From Bacillota bacterium (GTDB taxonomy: Bacteria; Bacillota; Clostridia; Lachnospirales; Lachnospiraceae), in assembly GCA_023423045.1 (NCBI GenBank), contig JAFAGA010000028.1:1-64000 (forward strand): DNA of 64,000 bases, in the 5' to 3' direction. Within the stretch, counting starts at the first letter, position 1. The number at the start of each line of letters is the position of its first letter. This document shows, piece after piece, positions 50,810 through 59,004 of the stretch. A program made the translations under genes and the position numbers. The notes under the pieces were generated by a model that was given only the letters and a program-made list of their open reading frames with translations, had not been told where the DNA came from and made no database searches.

Positions 50810-53488
50810 TTACTGCCTGCTAAAAATATTGACAGCCTTCTTGATTGCGATTTTTCCCTTCCGCTTAAGAACCTGCTTTACAACCACGGGCTTCAGGTCT
50901 TCCAGGGAAACACCCTCGCCGTCATATTTTCTTGAGAGAGAGATGGCATCGAACTTGCACTTGGTGGTGCAGGCACCGCAGCCCACGCACAGGAATTCAT
51001 CCACAACGGTGGCACCGCAGCTCAAGCAGCGCTGTGTTTCCAGCGTTATCTGCTCCAGGGTAAAGGTCTTGCGCAGATCTCCCCAGCTTTCCCTGGAGAC
51101 GCTTCCGCTGACATGGGGTGCATGTTGTCTTGGCTGGCGGTCATAGCTATCCAGGTCCAGGTTATCCTTGTCCAGGGAATGGTATTCTCTGCGATCCCGT
51201 CCGATTACAAGACTCTGGCCCGGATGAACATAACGATGGATAGAGATGGCGCCCTGTTTGCCGGCAGCAATTGCGTCAATGGCAAATTTCGGTCCGGTTA
51301 CCGCATCCCCTCCGGCAAATACATCGGGTTCTGCTGTCTGGTAGGTAAACGAATCCGTTTTCACGGTACCGCCCGGATGGAACTCCAGCTTGCTGTCTGC
51401 CGCAAGATTACCCCAGTCTATGGATTGGCCGATGGACAGAAGTACATGGTCTGCCTCCACAAGGATAGTATTATTCTCATCATACACCGGGTTAAAGCGT
51501 CCGTTTGCATCAAATACAGAGGTGCACTTTCTGAATTCCACTCCGGTTACTCTGCCTCCGGCGGTAAGGATGCGCTTCGGGCCCCAGGAATTGTTAATGT
51601 CAATGCCTTCGGATAGCGTCTCCTCAACTTCTTCCTCCAGCGCCGGCATCTGTTCCCGCGACTCGAGACAGAACATGGCTACCTTATCTGCACCTACTCT
51701 GGCAGCAGTGCGTGCCACATCGATGGCAACATTTCCGCCGCCGATTATAACTGTGGTTCCCTTAAGCTGAAGTTCATTGCCCAGATTAACCTCCCGCAGG
51801 AAATCCACGCCGGCAATAACACCTTCTGCGTTTTCACCCTCTATATTCAGTTTTCTTCCGGCCTGTGCTCCGATTGCAAGATAGAAAGCCTCATATCCCT
51901 GGGCTCTCAACTTTTTGAGGCTGATATCCTTGCCTACTTCGATTCCTGTCTTAAATTCTACGCCCAGCTCCTTTAGAATGGCTATCTCGGCATTTACCAC
52001 ATCCTTCTCCAGGCGGAAGGAGGGAATTCCCAGTGACAGCATTCCGCCGAGGGCCTTCTGCTTCTCAAAAACAGTTACCCGATAACCGTCGATGGCGAGA
52101 TAATATGCGCAAGAAAGTCCGGCGGGCCCGGCTCCGATTACTGCGATTTTCTTGCCGTAATCATGGCGCTTCTTCGGTATGTAGCGATTTTCATTATTCA
52201 GATCCTGTTCTGCAATGAATTTTTTGATCTCGTCAATGGCAATGGGATCATCGATGTCTCCCCTGGTACAGGCTGATTCGCATTTTCTGGGGCAAATGCG
52301 CCCGCATACGGCGGGGAAGGGATTCTCATGCTTAATCAGCTCCAGAGCATCCTGATATCTTCCCTGGGATGCCAGCTTTATATAACCCTGGATGGAGATG
52401 TGTGCGGGGCATTCCGTCTTGCAGGGGCTGGTTCCGGTGTCCACAACATCCTTACGGTTGGTGCGGTACTCCGGATTCCACCTTTCCGGACCCCATTCGG
52501 TGTCCCTGGGGGTCTCTTGTTTTTTCTGAGGGAGGGGCTTAGGGGTGCAAAGCTTCTGACCTAACTGAAGAGCGTTTACCGGGCAGTTCTCCACACATTC
52601 CCCGCAGGCCACGCATTTATCCTTATCTACCTGGGATACATAATTAGAACGTACCATGTCCACATTCTTGAACATCTCAGCAGTTCTTAAGGATAGACAG
52701 GAGCAGCCGCAGCAGTTGCAGATCGCATGGGTCTTGCCGGAGCCGTCCAGATTCGGAATCTGATGCATCAGACCGTTTTCTTCCGCACGGAGAATAATAT
52801 CAAAGGCTTCCTCCCGGGTGATCTGCCGGCCTCTTCCGGTTCGAATGTAGTATTCGGCGGCATGGCCCATTTGAATACACATATCCTCCTTCAGGTGACC
52901 ACAGCCCTCGCCCATGGATTCTCTGGCAGTACGGCAGGAGCAATCGGATACGGAGAAGATGCTATTATCATTCAGGTATTTGGATACCTCTTCATAGGAA
53001 GCTCTTCTGGTCTCGCCGTCAATGGCTTTTTCAATGGGAATGACGCGCATCAGGCCGACTCCTACCGGGAAGGCGCCGGTGCTCTTGGGTCCCCTGACCC
53101 TGCCGTAAGCCTCGAAGGCTTCTGCGATCTGGGGATACTTTTTTACATTCTCTTTATTGTTCGTCATCATCTCCATAATGCCGGGAACCCAGGTGTCATA
53201 CCAATAGGTGTCTTCTCCGTCAATGTTGTTCACGAAGAATACTCCGGCAACAGCCAGTTCCCATAATAATCTGGCGGTCTCTTCCTCGGTTTTGCCGCAG
53301 AGGGGAGCCAGCTGCCTGGCGGTTGCTTTCTCACGAATCTTCAAATGCAATGCCACTTCAGCCATTTCATCGGTCACTACGGGCTCCAGTATCAGGTATT
53401 CCGGATCCTTTGCGGTGATCTCATCCTTGGAACCCATCTTCTTTCTGCTGATATGATTGGCAAGCTCTAAGATCTTCATTCTGGTCAT
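50810..53488 (-). CDS. Large iron-sulfur flavoprotein: ferredoxin + GltD-like oxidoreductase (892 aa)
   Basis: Modules in order: an N-terminal winged-helix-like part and a Cys-rich block (SDCSCRTARESMGEGCGHL, ICNCCGCSCLS; about 1-280); a 4Fe-4S motif CVACGECVENCP (about 293-304); a GltD-like domain with its own cysteines (CKTECPAHISIQGYI, CGRICPRKCESACTRG); an FAD Rossmann fold (IGAGPAGLSCAYYLA) and an NAD(P)H fold (IIGGGNVAIDVARTA); and a C-terminal 4Fe-4S motif CVGCGACTTKC. It should pass electrons between NAD(P)H and an iron-sulfur partner. It lies between hypB (3 nt) and hypA in one operon, which ties it to nickel-enzyme metabolism. The substrate is unknown. Confidence 0.85.
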   Translation of the reverse strand: MTRMKILELANHISRKKMGSKDEITAKDPEYLILEPVVTDEMAEVALHLKIREKATARQLAPLCGKTEEETARLLWELAVAGVFFVNNIDGEDTYWYDTWVPGIMEMMTNNKENVKKYPQIAEAFEAYGRVRGPKSTGAFPVGVGLMRVIPIEKAIDGETRRASYEEVSKYLNDNSIFSVSDCSCRTARESMGEGCGHLKEDMCIQMGHAAEYYIRTGRGRQITREEAFDIILRAEENGLMHQIPNLDGSGKTHAICNCCGCSCLSLRTAEMFKNVDMVRSNYVSQVDKDKCVACGECVENCPVNALQLGQKLCTPKPLPQKKQETPRDTEWGPERWNPEYRTNRKDVVDTGTSPCKTECPAHISIQGYIKLASQGRYQDALELIKHENPFPAVCGRICPRKCESACTRGDIDDPIAIDEIKKFIAEQDLNNENRYIPKKRHDYGKKIAVIGAGPAGLSCAYYLAIDGYRVTVFEKQKALGGMLSLGIPSFRLEKDVVNAEIAILKELGVEFKTGIEVGKDISLKKLRAQGYEAFYLAIGAQAGRKLNIEGENAEGVIAGVDFLREVNLGNELQLKGTTVIIGGGNVAIDVARTAARVGADKVAMFCLESREQMPALEEEVEETLSEGIDINNSWGPKRILTAGGRVTGVEFRKCTSVFDANGRFNPVYDENNTILVEADHVLLSIGQSIDWGNLAADSKLEFHPGGTVKTDSFTYQTAEPDVFAGGDAVTGPKFAIDAIAAGKQGAISIHRYVHPGQSLVIGRDRREYHSLDKDNLDLDSYDRQPRQHAPHVSGSVSRESWGDLRKTFTLEQITLETQRCLSCGATVVDEFLCVGCGACTTKCKFDAISLSRKYDGEGVSLEDLKPVVVKQVLKRKGKIAIKKAVNIFSRQ

Positions 53489-53491
53489 TGA

Positions 53492-54169
53492 TTAATCCCC
53501 CTTCTCTTTCCATTCCTTAACGGTATTACGCAGCCAATGGGCCCATTCCTCGATACCTTCTCCGGTTTTTGCAGAGATTGTGATGATTTTAACCTTGGGA
53601 TTTATATTTTTAACCCGCTGGATACATGCCTCCAGATCAAAGTCGAAATATTCCAGGGTATCGATCTTATTAATCAGAAGGATATCAACGATGGAGAACA
53701 TCAGGGGATATTTCAGCGGTTTATCATCGCCCTCGGGGATGCTTAATATCATTGCATTCCCAATGGCGCCCGTATCAAATTCGGCAGGACATACCAGGTT
53801 GCCCACATTTTCCAGAATCACCAGGTCCATATCCCGGGTCCCCAAGCCTTCCAGACCCTGTTTGGTCATATCTGCATCTAGATGGCACATGCCGCCGGTA
53901 TGAAGCTGAATCACCTTTACTCCGGTTTCGGAGATGGTTCTGGCATCCACATCAGAATCAATGTCGGCCTCCATAACACCGATTCGGAGGTCCTCTTTCA
54001 GAGCCCGGATGGTTTGGGTGAGGGTAGTGGTTTTGCCCGCACCAGGGGAGGACATCAGGTTCAGAAGAAAGGTTTTTTCCTTCTTAAGCTGCGCTCTGAG
54101 CTGGTTGGCCTGGCGGTTGTTGTCATCAAAAACATTTTGTTTAATTTCAAGTATTTTAAAATCTTTCAT
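53492..54169 (-). CDS. hypB: Hydrogenase nickel incorporation GTPase HypB (225 aa)
   Basis: SIMIBI-class GTPase that drives nickel insertion. The P-loop is SSPGAGKTT (about residues 41-49), the metal-site region reads LHTGGMCHLDADM with Cys and His, followed by ILENVGNLVCPAEFDTGA, and the base-recognition NKID is in ILLINKIDTLEYF. There is no N-terminal His-rich nickel store, so it is the short form. It precedes the iron-sulfur flavoprotein by 3 nt. HypC, D, E and F are not encoded here, which is unusual if a [NiFe] hydrogenase were the only client. Confidence 0.95.
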   Translation of the reverse strand: MKDFKILEIKQNVFDDNNRQANQLRAQLKKEKTFLLNLMSSPGAGKTTTLTQTIRALKEDLRIGVMEADIDSDVDARTISETGVKVIQLHTGGMCHLDADMTKQGLEGLGTRDMDLVILENVGNLVCPAEFDTGAIGNAMILSIPEGDDKPLKYPLMFSIVDILLINKIDTLEYFDFDLEACIQRVKNINPKVKIITISAKTGEGIEEWAHWLRNTVKEWKEKGD

Positions 54170-54245
54170 ATTCTATCCTTATTCCTTTCCATATCAGTAT
54201 CATAGGCAGCATCCTTTTACAGGATGCTTGGTATTGTACGGCGGA

Positions 54246-55226
54246 TTATTCAGCCAGAGCCTTTATATCGCGGTACTCCTTCAAATCGGTATATAGCTCT
54301 GCGGCGTAAGGGTTTCTTTTCGTCTTTCTTACCTTATAGATCATGTAGACTATTACGGCAATATTGACTGCCAAGGCCGCAAAGCTCCAGAAGAAGAGAT
54401 ATGATCTGTTATATGTAGAAGCTACGGCGAAGGCACCGGTGTCGATGAAGGCCGGGAAGGTCTGGGCAAACATACACCAAAGGGCAAGTGTCTGTGCGCG
54501 ATGCTGCAGCCAGGCACCCTTGCCGAGAGTAAAGGCGCAGAGGGTGGGAGCGAGGAGCAGTGCAAAGCCGCAATACCAGGCGTGAGCGGGCAGGCAATTA
54601 TAGGTATAAGCAAAGTTCCATAGATCATATGCGATGATCCAGAACCAAAGCATATCCGGCCAGAGCATATCCTTGCTGCCGTCCTTCCTGGTAACCTTGC
54701 GGACGCAGATGCCAAACCAGCCGGTGATGGCAATAATGTTCAGGATACCTGCGAGAGCATTCATAAAGTTCCAGGGACCGCCCAGCACATACATGGCATC
54801 ATCCACCAAAATACCGCCCTGGGGATACCTTATACCAACTTCAATATCCCTAACTACTGCCTCAAGAATATTGATTGCCAGGATTGCAGGAGGGAAGCAG
54901 AGGGCCCATTTTTTATCGGAGAGCCTCCAGGCCTTCCCTGTCTTTTTACTTGTGCCGTGAAGATGGCGGATACACCAGAAGCCGATGCAGCCGGCAGTTG
55001 AGGAATATACCTTTGCCAGATGGAACCAATCCGTGTAGGTGGTGTCTTTTAATACAGTAAACCATAGAACCGATAAAACAGTCGGCAGGACAATAAAACA
55101 TAAAAATCCGATAACAGTGGAACGTCTTGTCAATTCATTGGCTGTGAAGAGGAGCGCAAATACCAAAATCCAGACAAGCCATACGGAGATAGCATTCGCT
55201 CCGGCATCATAATTGAATGTAAACAT
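54246..55226 (-). CDS. Polytopic membrane protein, DUF5692-like (326 aa)
   Basis: About eight hydrophobic segments, starting with AISVWLVWILVFALLFTANE and ending in AALAVNIAVIVYMIYKVRK. Aromatic-rich conserved stretches (TDWFHLAKVYSSTAGCIGFW, RLSDKKWALCFPPAILAINI, WPDMLWFWIIAYDLWNFAYTYN) suggest a real conserved family, which from memory I equate with DUF5692. It is the first gene of the operon leading to hypB, 76 nt downstream, and its promoter overlaps the FadR-type operator region. It might carry a nickel-dependent pathway's substrate or be a membrane partner of the flavoprotein; this is not shown. Confidence 0.65.
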   Translation of the reverse strand: MFTFNYDAGANAISVWLVWILVFALLFTANELTRRSTVIGFLCFIVLPTVLSVLWFTVLKDTTYTDWFHLAKVYSSTAGCIGFWCIRHLHGTSKKTGKAWRLSDKKWALCFPPAILAINILEAVVRDIEVGIRYPQGGILVDDAMYVLGGPWNFMNALAGILNIIAITGWFGICVRKVTRKDGSKDMLWPDMLWFWIIAYDLWNFAYTYNCLPAHAWYCGFALLLAPTLCAFTLGKGAWLQHRAQTLALWCMFAQTFPAFIDTGAFAVASTYNRSYLFFWSFAALAVNIAVIVYMIYKVRKTKRNPYAAELYTDLKEYRDIKALAE

Positions 55227-55288
55227 AATTTTCTCTCCTTACCCTAATAGAATAATAAAATATGAAGCATACATAATGTAGATATCTC

Positions 55289-55345
55289 TGGTCTGGCCAG
55301 AAGTATCCCATAATTATATTATCGTCTTTTTTTTAACAAAGTCAA
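55289..55345 (-). promoter_or_regulatory. Promoter and FadR-type operator of the membrane protein-hypB-flavoprotein-hypA operon
   Basis: On the minus strand TTGACT (55345-55340), 16 bp, GATAAT (55323-55318), then the operator TGGTCTGGCCA (55289-55299), a one-base variant of the FadR-subfamily consensus TGGTnnnACCA, just downstream of the start site as a roadblock. Confidence 0.7.
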
Positions 55346-55385
55346 TAACGCATGGATTATTCGGCAATTTAGATATAAAATATAC

Positions 55386-55439
55386 TTGTTTTTAAGCATA
55401 TAATACAATATAATTTATATCTGGTATCTGGTCAGACCA
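55386..55439 (+). promoter_or_regulatory. Promoter and perfect FadR-type operator of the gntR gene
   Basis: TTGTTT (55386-55391), 17 bp, TATAAT (55409-55414), then TGGTCAGACCA (55429-55439), an exact TGGTnnnACCA match inside the palindrome CTGGTC-A-GACCAG. The two divergent promoters thus each carry an operator at the same relative place. Confidence 0.75.
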
Positions 55440-55572
55440 GTAGCAGTTTGAGCCTGAAATTTTTAATCAAATTAGCTTTTCAATGGTGAGTGATTTGAAG
55501 AAATAAGTTTTCCTAAAGGACAGATTTATGTGTTAATCAAATTCATAGAGTAATGGTAGAAGGGAGATTACT

Positions 55573-56277
55573 ATGGAATTTACTAAATTATCGGCACCCT
55601 CTCTGAAGGAGCTGTTTATTCAGGAGCTGGAGGGTATGATTTTATCAGGAAGATTGAAAGTGGGAGAGAAGCTTCCGCCGGAGCGGGAGCTTGCCAAGTC
55701 CATGCAGGTGAGCAGAGGGGTGGTAAACAGCGGAATTTTGGAACTGGCAAGAAAGGGATTTCTGACCATCAGGCCGAGGGTTGGGACCTTTATTGCTGAT
55801 TATCGCAAAACAGGAACCATGGAAACCCTGATATCGATTTTGAATTATAATGGCGGAGTGCTCCGATCCGAAGAAATACGCTCTATTTTGGAGATACGTC
55901 AGGCACTGAGTATTCTGGCCCTGCGCCTTTCTATTCCAGGAATGAAGCAGGAGGACATTGATGTTTTGCGTAGTCATGCGGATGGCATTGCGAAAGCATC
56001 CGGAGCAAAGGAGGCAGGTGAAAAGGCATTTGATTTTCATCATGAGCTTGCCATTCTTTCCGGAAACATGCTTATGCCCTTGATCTATTACTCCTTTCGT
56101 GAAGCAGTGATCATGCTCTGGGAGAGATTTTGCATACTCCACGGAAAGGAAAAGCTATATGCCAATACGGATACGCTATGGCCGTTCATTGCCGGACGGG
56201 ATGTGGAGGGGGCCATTGACTGGTCGGAGAAAAAGGTGAATGATGCGATTGAAGGAGGGGATCAGATCTATTATTAG
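55573..56277 (+). CDS. GntR-family regulator, FadR/FCD subfamily (234 aa)
   Basis: Winged helix-turn-helix at about 10-80 (LKELFIQELEGMILSGRLKV, GEKLPPERELAKSMQVSRGV) and a C-terminal all-helical FCD domain (90-230) with metal-ligand candidates in FDFHHELAILSGN. FCD proteins usually bind small carboxylates and release DNA. AGAAGGGAGATTACT is the ribosome site. It is divergent from the hypAB operon, and both promoters hold TGGTnnnACCA-type operators, so it very probably represses that operon and itself. The effector would tell what the nickel-linked pathway does. Confidence 0.92.
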   Translation: MEFTKLSAPSLKELFIQELEGMILSGRLKVGEKLPPERELAKSMQVSRGVVNSGILELARKGFLTIRPRVGTFIADYRKTGTMETLISILNYNGGVLRSEEIRSILEIRQALSILALRLSIPGMKQEDIDVLRSHADGIAKASGAKEAGEKAFDFHHELAILSGNMLMPLIYYSFREAVIMLWERFCILHGKEKLYANTDTLWPFIAGRDVEGAIDWSEKKVNDAIEGGDQIYY

Positions 56278-56472
56278 AAAAATTAGTATATAGATAATAT
56301 CATATTTACATTCCATAGCATGTTTATAAGTAGAGAAATGCGTATACACACTAATTATTCATTGAACAAGAAAATGGATTGTGCTACCCTATAGATAAGA
56401 AGCGACAGATAACAACAAACAGATTCAAAATAGTCTGTTCGAGCAACAAAGTAAGATGAATAGGATGAGTAC

Positions 56473-57426
56473 ATGGAAAAGGGAAGTACGGTAACGAATA
56501 ACAACATAGGAACAGCGATACAGTATTTTCGGGAATCATACCGGATAACACAGGGGAATTTATGTAAAGGCCTGTGTTCTGTGGCTACTTTATCGCGCAT
56601 TGAGACAGGAGAAAGGGATGTTGATTCCTTGCTGCTGGAGACTCTTTTGGAACGCCTGGGAAGAATGCCGAATCAATTTGAGTTAATATTGACGGATTTT
56701 GATTATATGCTATATCTGAAGCGTGAGGAAATTAAAAGGCAGATAGAAGAACAAAACTGTGAAAAAGCACATGAGCTTTTGAGGGAATATGAGAAAAGTG
56801 CCGGCTCCAAGGGGACGCCCCACCGGCAGTTTATTATGAACAGCAGGGCCTGGCTCAATGACGCAGAGGGAGGAGCTGTAGAAAAGACAATTGAATTGCT
56901 TATGGAAGCAATCGTCTGCACGGTGCCTGATTTCAAAACCTACAATATAAAGAATTATTATTTAAGCAATCCAGAAATCAATATTATTATCGACATGATC
57001 CAGCACATGGTTCTAGCTGGGGCCAGGGATAAGGCTAAAGATATTCTGAACCAGGTGATAGAGTATCTGGAGCGTCAAGCTGTTACCGAAGAGAATAACT
57101 CTGTCTACACGAAAGTAGCTGTCATGGCCAGTAAACTGTATATGGAAGAAGGTGATATGCTCCGTGCCGGTAAGATGTGCGAGCTCGGCCTGGAAAAAAG
57201 CAAGGGAATCCGTAAGATGGATTATCTGGGTGATTTATATATAATCAAGGCAAAATCGATGGAAGCACTGCTTGAAGAAGATAGGGGACAGAAAGAAGCC
57301 AGGATGAAATGTGTGAAAGCATACCTACAGGCATATTATGTGTATGATTTCTGTGAGGAGCATTCTGAGGCAGAGAAGATAAGGGAGCATCTGCAGGAGG
57401 TATATCAATGGGTAGATATCGATTAG
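56473..57426 (+). CDS. RRNPP-type HTH + TPR peptide-responsive regulator, first of pair (317 aa)
   Basis: Residues about 10-65 form an XRE helix-turn-helix (IGTAIQYFRESYRITQGNLC, CSVATLSRIETGERD). The rest is all-helical with TPR-like repeats (KREEIKRQIEEQNCEKAHEL, MVLAGARDKAKDILNQVIEY, YMEEGDMLRAGKMCELGLEK). This is the layout of PlcR/NprR/Rgg-type cytoplasmic receptors for imported signal peptides. The GLCSVATLSRIE segment (Cys rather than the usual polar residue) is shared with the next gene, so the two are paralogues. The next gene overlaps by 19 nt. Peptide binding is inferred from architecture and the prepeptide gene next door. Confidence 0.8.
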   Translation: MEKGSTVTNNNIGTAIQYFRESYRITQGNLCKGLCSVATLSRIETGERDVDSLLLETLLERLGRMPNQFELILTDFDYMLYLKREEIKRQIEEQNCEKAHELLREYEKSAGSKGTPHRQFIMNSRAWLNDAEGGAVEKTIELLMEAIVCTVPDFKTYNIKNYYLSNPEINIIIDMIQHMVLAGARDKAKDILNQVIEYLERQAVTEENNSVYTKVAVMASKLYMEEGDMLRAGKMCELGLEKSKGIRKMDYLGDLYIIKAKSMEALLEEDRGQKEARMKCVKAYLQAYYVYDFCEEHSEAEKIREHLQEVYQWVDID

Positions 57427-58343
57427 GTGACATTGTACGGATGACAAGAAAATCCTTGTCAATCACACAGGAACAGCTGAGTGATGAAATCTGTTCCGTA
57501 GAGACACTGTCTCGGATTGAGAATGGAAGCCAGAATCCAAGCAGGGATGTCTACGAGTTGTTGATGGAGCGCATGGGCCGTATCAGGGATAGGGCATATT
57601 CCATGCTTTCCGTATCAGACCTGAAGGTATTGGAGCAAATGAAGCTGTTTGAGGATTATATTAAGCAATATGACTTTCGAAAGGCAGATAAAATCCTTAG
57701 AGAAATAAAGAAATCCATAGGCAACTCAGTGCTTGACCGGCAATTTTTAATCAGAGCGGAAGGGATTGTAAACTATTACTTGAACAATATTTCCGCAGAA
57801 GAATATCTGGAGGAGTCAAAGAGAGCAATACGCCTGACCATTCCCAAGTATGGATTAATCTCCATGGAAAACTGGCCGTTGAGTTTTGGCGAGGCTAAAA
57901 TCATAGTTAACATATCTATTGCCTGTGCTGAAAAATCTCAATATCACCAGGCAATAGATATGTTAACAGAAGTCTATAATGCAATGCGTCATAGTTACAT
58001 GGATGAAGAACAAAGAGCTATTCTTCAAGTCACAATTGTTAATAATCTGTCAAAGTGGCATGGATTAATCGGAAACCATGAAGCTGCGATTAACATGGCA
58101 AATGAAGGGATTACCATATGTAAGAAAAATAAATTGGGCAATGCTTTGCCGAATCTCCTATATGGCCTTGCATGGAATATGGAGCAGCTTATAAAAATAG
58201 GAGCATTACCGCAAAGCAATAAAAAGGAATGTCTCGTGTATTTAAAGCAAGCCTATTATATTGCAGCTTCAATGAGATTAACTTTTGCTGAACAATTTGT
58301 AAAAAAGCATATAAGTAAAAACTATAATATCTCAATAGAATAA
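57408..58343 (+). CDS. RRNPP-type HTH + TPR peptide-responsive regulator, second of pair (311 aa)
   Basis: XRE helix-turn-helix at about 5-58 (LGDIVRMTRKSLSITQEQLS, ICSVETLSRIENGSQNPSRD) and a helical-repeat remainder (FEDYIKQYDFRKADKILREI, AEKSQYHQAIDMLTEVYNAM, GNHEAAINMANEGITICKKN). It is a diverged tandem copy of the preceding regulator, same size and order of parts. The start overlaps the first gene and uses GGAGG inside it, so they are co-translated. It ends 3 nt from the stop of the convergent prepeptide gene. Two receptors with one doubled peptide suggest two related pheromone readings; this is a hypothesis. Confidence 0.8.
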   Translation: MGRYRLGDIVRMTRKSLSITQEQLSDEICSVETLSRIENGSQNPSRDVYELLMERMGRIRDRAYSMLSVSDLKVLEQMKLFEDYIKQYDFRKADKILREIKKSIGNSVLDRQFLIRAEGIVNYYLNNISAEEYLEESKRAIRLTIPKYGLISMENWPLSFGEAKIIVNISIACAEKSQYHQAIDMLTEVYNAMRHSYMDEEQRAILQVTIVNNLSKWHGLIGNHEAAINMANEGITICKKNKLGNALPNLLYGLAWNMEQLIKIGALPQSNKKECLVYLKQAYYIAASMRLTFAEQFVKKHISKNYNISIE

Positions 58344-58346
58344 ATC

Positions 58347-58541
58347 TTACGGAGAAATAATGGGAGGCATGTCACTGGCGAGAGTCAGGATGTTCTCTTC
58401 ACAAGCGGAAATGATAGGGGGAGCATCACTGGCGAAGGTTTGTCCGTCACCATTGTTTAACTGTGTCTTTGCAAACACTGCAGTCAAACTCATGAATAAA
58501 AGTAACAGAGAGAGAGCAAGAATACGTTTTTTGTTGTTCAT
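58347..58541 (-). CDS. Secreted prepeptide with two copies of T[FL]ASD[AM]PPIIS (64 aa)
   Basis: A clean signal peptide (MNNKKRILALSLLLLFMSLT, likely cut after AVFA at residue 24) leads a 40-residue mature part. It contains TFASDAPPIIS (35-45) and TLASDMPPIIS (53-63), an 18-residue period, the second ending one residue before the C-terminus. GGAGG lies 7 nt before the ATG. Doubled short motifs at the C-terminus of a tiny exported protein, beside two RRNPP regulators, are typical of Phr/PapR/NprX-like pheromone precursors. The last residues (SDMPPIIS-P) are the best pheromone candidate. I know no described peptide with this sequence. Confidence 0.8.
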   Translation of the reverse strand: MNNKKRILALSLLLLFMSLTAVFAKTQLNNGDGQTFASDAPPIISACEENILTLASDMPPIISP

Positions 58542-58588
58542 AATTGACCTCCTATGGTTGGGTGATATGGGTTTTTGAGTGACTTTTG

Positions 58589-58619
58589 AATTAAAAACAT
58601 GTAACACATGTTTTTAATT
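58589..58619 (-). promoter_or_regulatory. Perfect palindrome upstream of the prepeptide gene (candidate operator)
   Basis: AATTAAAAACATGT (58589-58602) and ACATGTTTTTAATT (58606-58619) are perfect 14-bp arms with 3 nt between, about 50-80 nt before the prepeptide start. A TATAAT on the minus strand lies just upstream of it (near 58632-58640). It is the natural candidate site for the neighbouring regulators. Confidence 0.6.
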
Positions 58620-58655
58620 TTGATATTAATATAATTATATTATCGGGAAATTAGA

Positions 58656-58712
58656 AAGACCATGTCGTATTTGGAAAATTTATATCAGATTTTCCAAATA
58701 CGACATGGTCTT
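58656..58712. terminator. Perfect 23-bp-stem terminator downstream of the regulator pair
   Basis: AAGACCATGTCGTATTTGGA (plus AAA) at 58656-58678 pairs perfectly with 58690-58712, then TTTTTC. Reading on the plus strand, the regulator transcript would run across the whole prepeptide gene and its operator before stopping here, giving antisense overlap. Confidence 0.8.
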
Positions 58713-58885
58713 TTTCTTGTAAATTCGCTATCATATAATTAACAAGTTACCAATAGGAGCTTGGGTGGGAGATAGAGGGAGACTGGAGTATCAGACAAGT
58801 AGAATTAAGACAAGCGTATTATAGTATGCTTAAGATGAGTTGGTATGTTTACTTTAGTTGATGTTGTAAATTACCTGGATAATAA

Positions 58886-58920
58886 GAGCATGAACATGCT
58901 TTTTGTTCATGATATAATAT
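58886..58920 (+). repeat. Third, partial copy of the 24.1-kb repeat
   Basis: GAGCATGAACATGCTTTTTG continuing to TCATGATATAATAT repeats the distal hairpin and tail of the two copies at 24113-24294 (stem CATGAACA/TGTTCATG). The rest of 58713-58885 holds no gene I can support. Confidence 0.75.
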
Positions 58921-58941
58921 AGCACAAGATGTGCGGGGAAT

Positions 58942-58979
58942 AGAAAAAGAATGATAGCTTTTGTTATCATTCTTTTTCT
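58942..58979. terminator. Terminator downstream of the minus-strand NUDIX gene
   Basis: AGAAAAAGAATGATA pairs with TATCATTCTTTTTCT with a short loop; A and T runs at the ends let it work on both strands. Confidence 0.8.
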
Positions 58980-59004
58980 TGCATATTTTCTAAAATTGCA
59001 CTGC

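Noticed and set aside
52727..53266. 179-aa plus-strand frame inside the iron-sulfur flavoprotein gene
   Set aside because: Antisense of the cysteine-rich conserved region; the minus-strand gene is certain.
58360..58578. 72-aa plus-strand frame opposite the prepeptide gene
   Set aside because: The minus-strand reading has a signal peptide, strong GGAGG site and a repeated motif; the plus frame has none of these.
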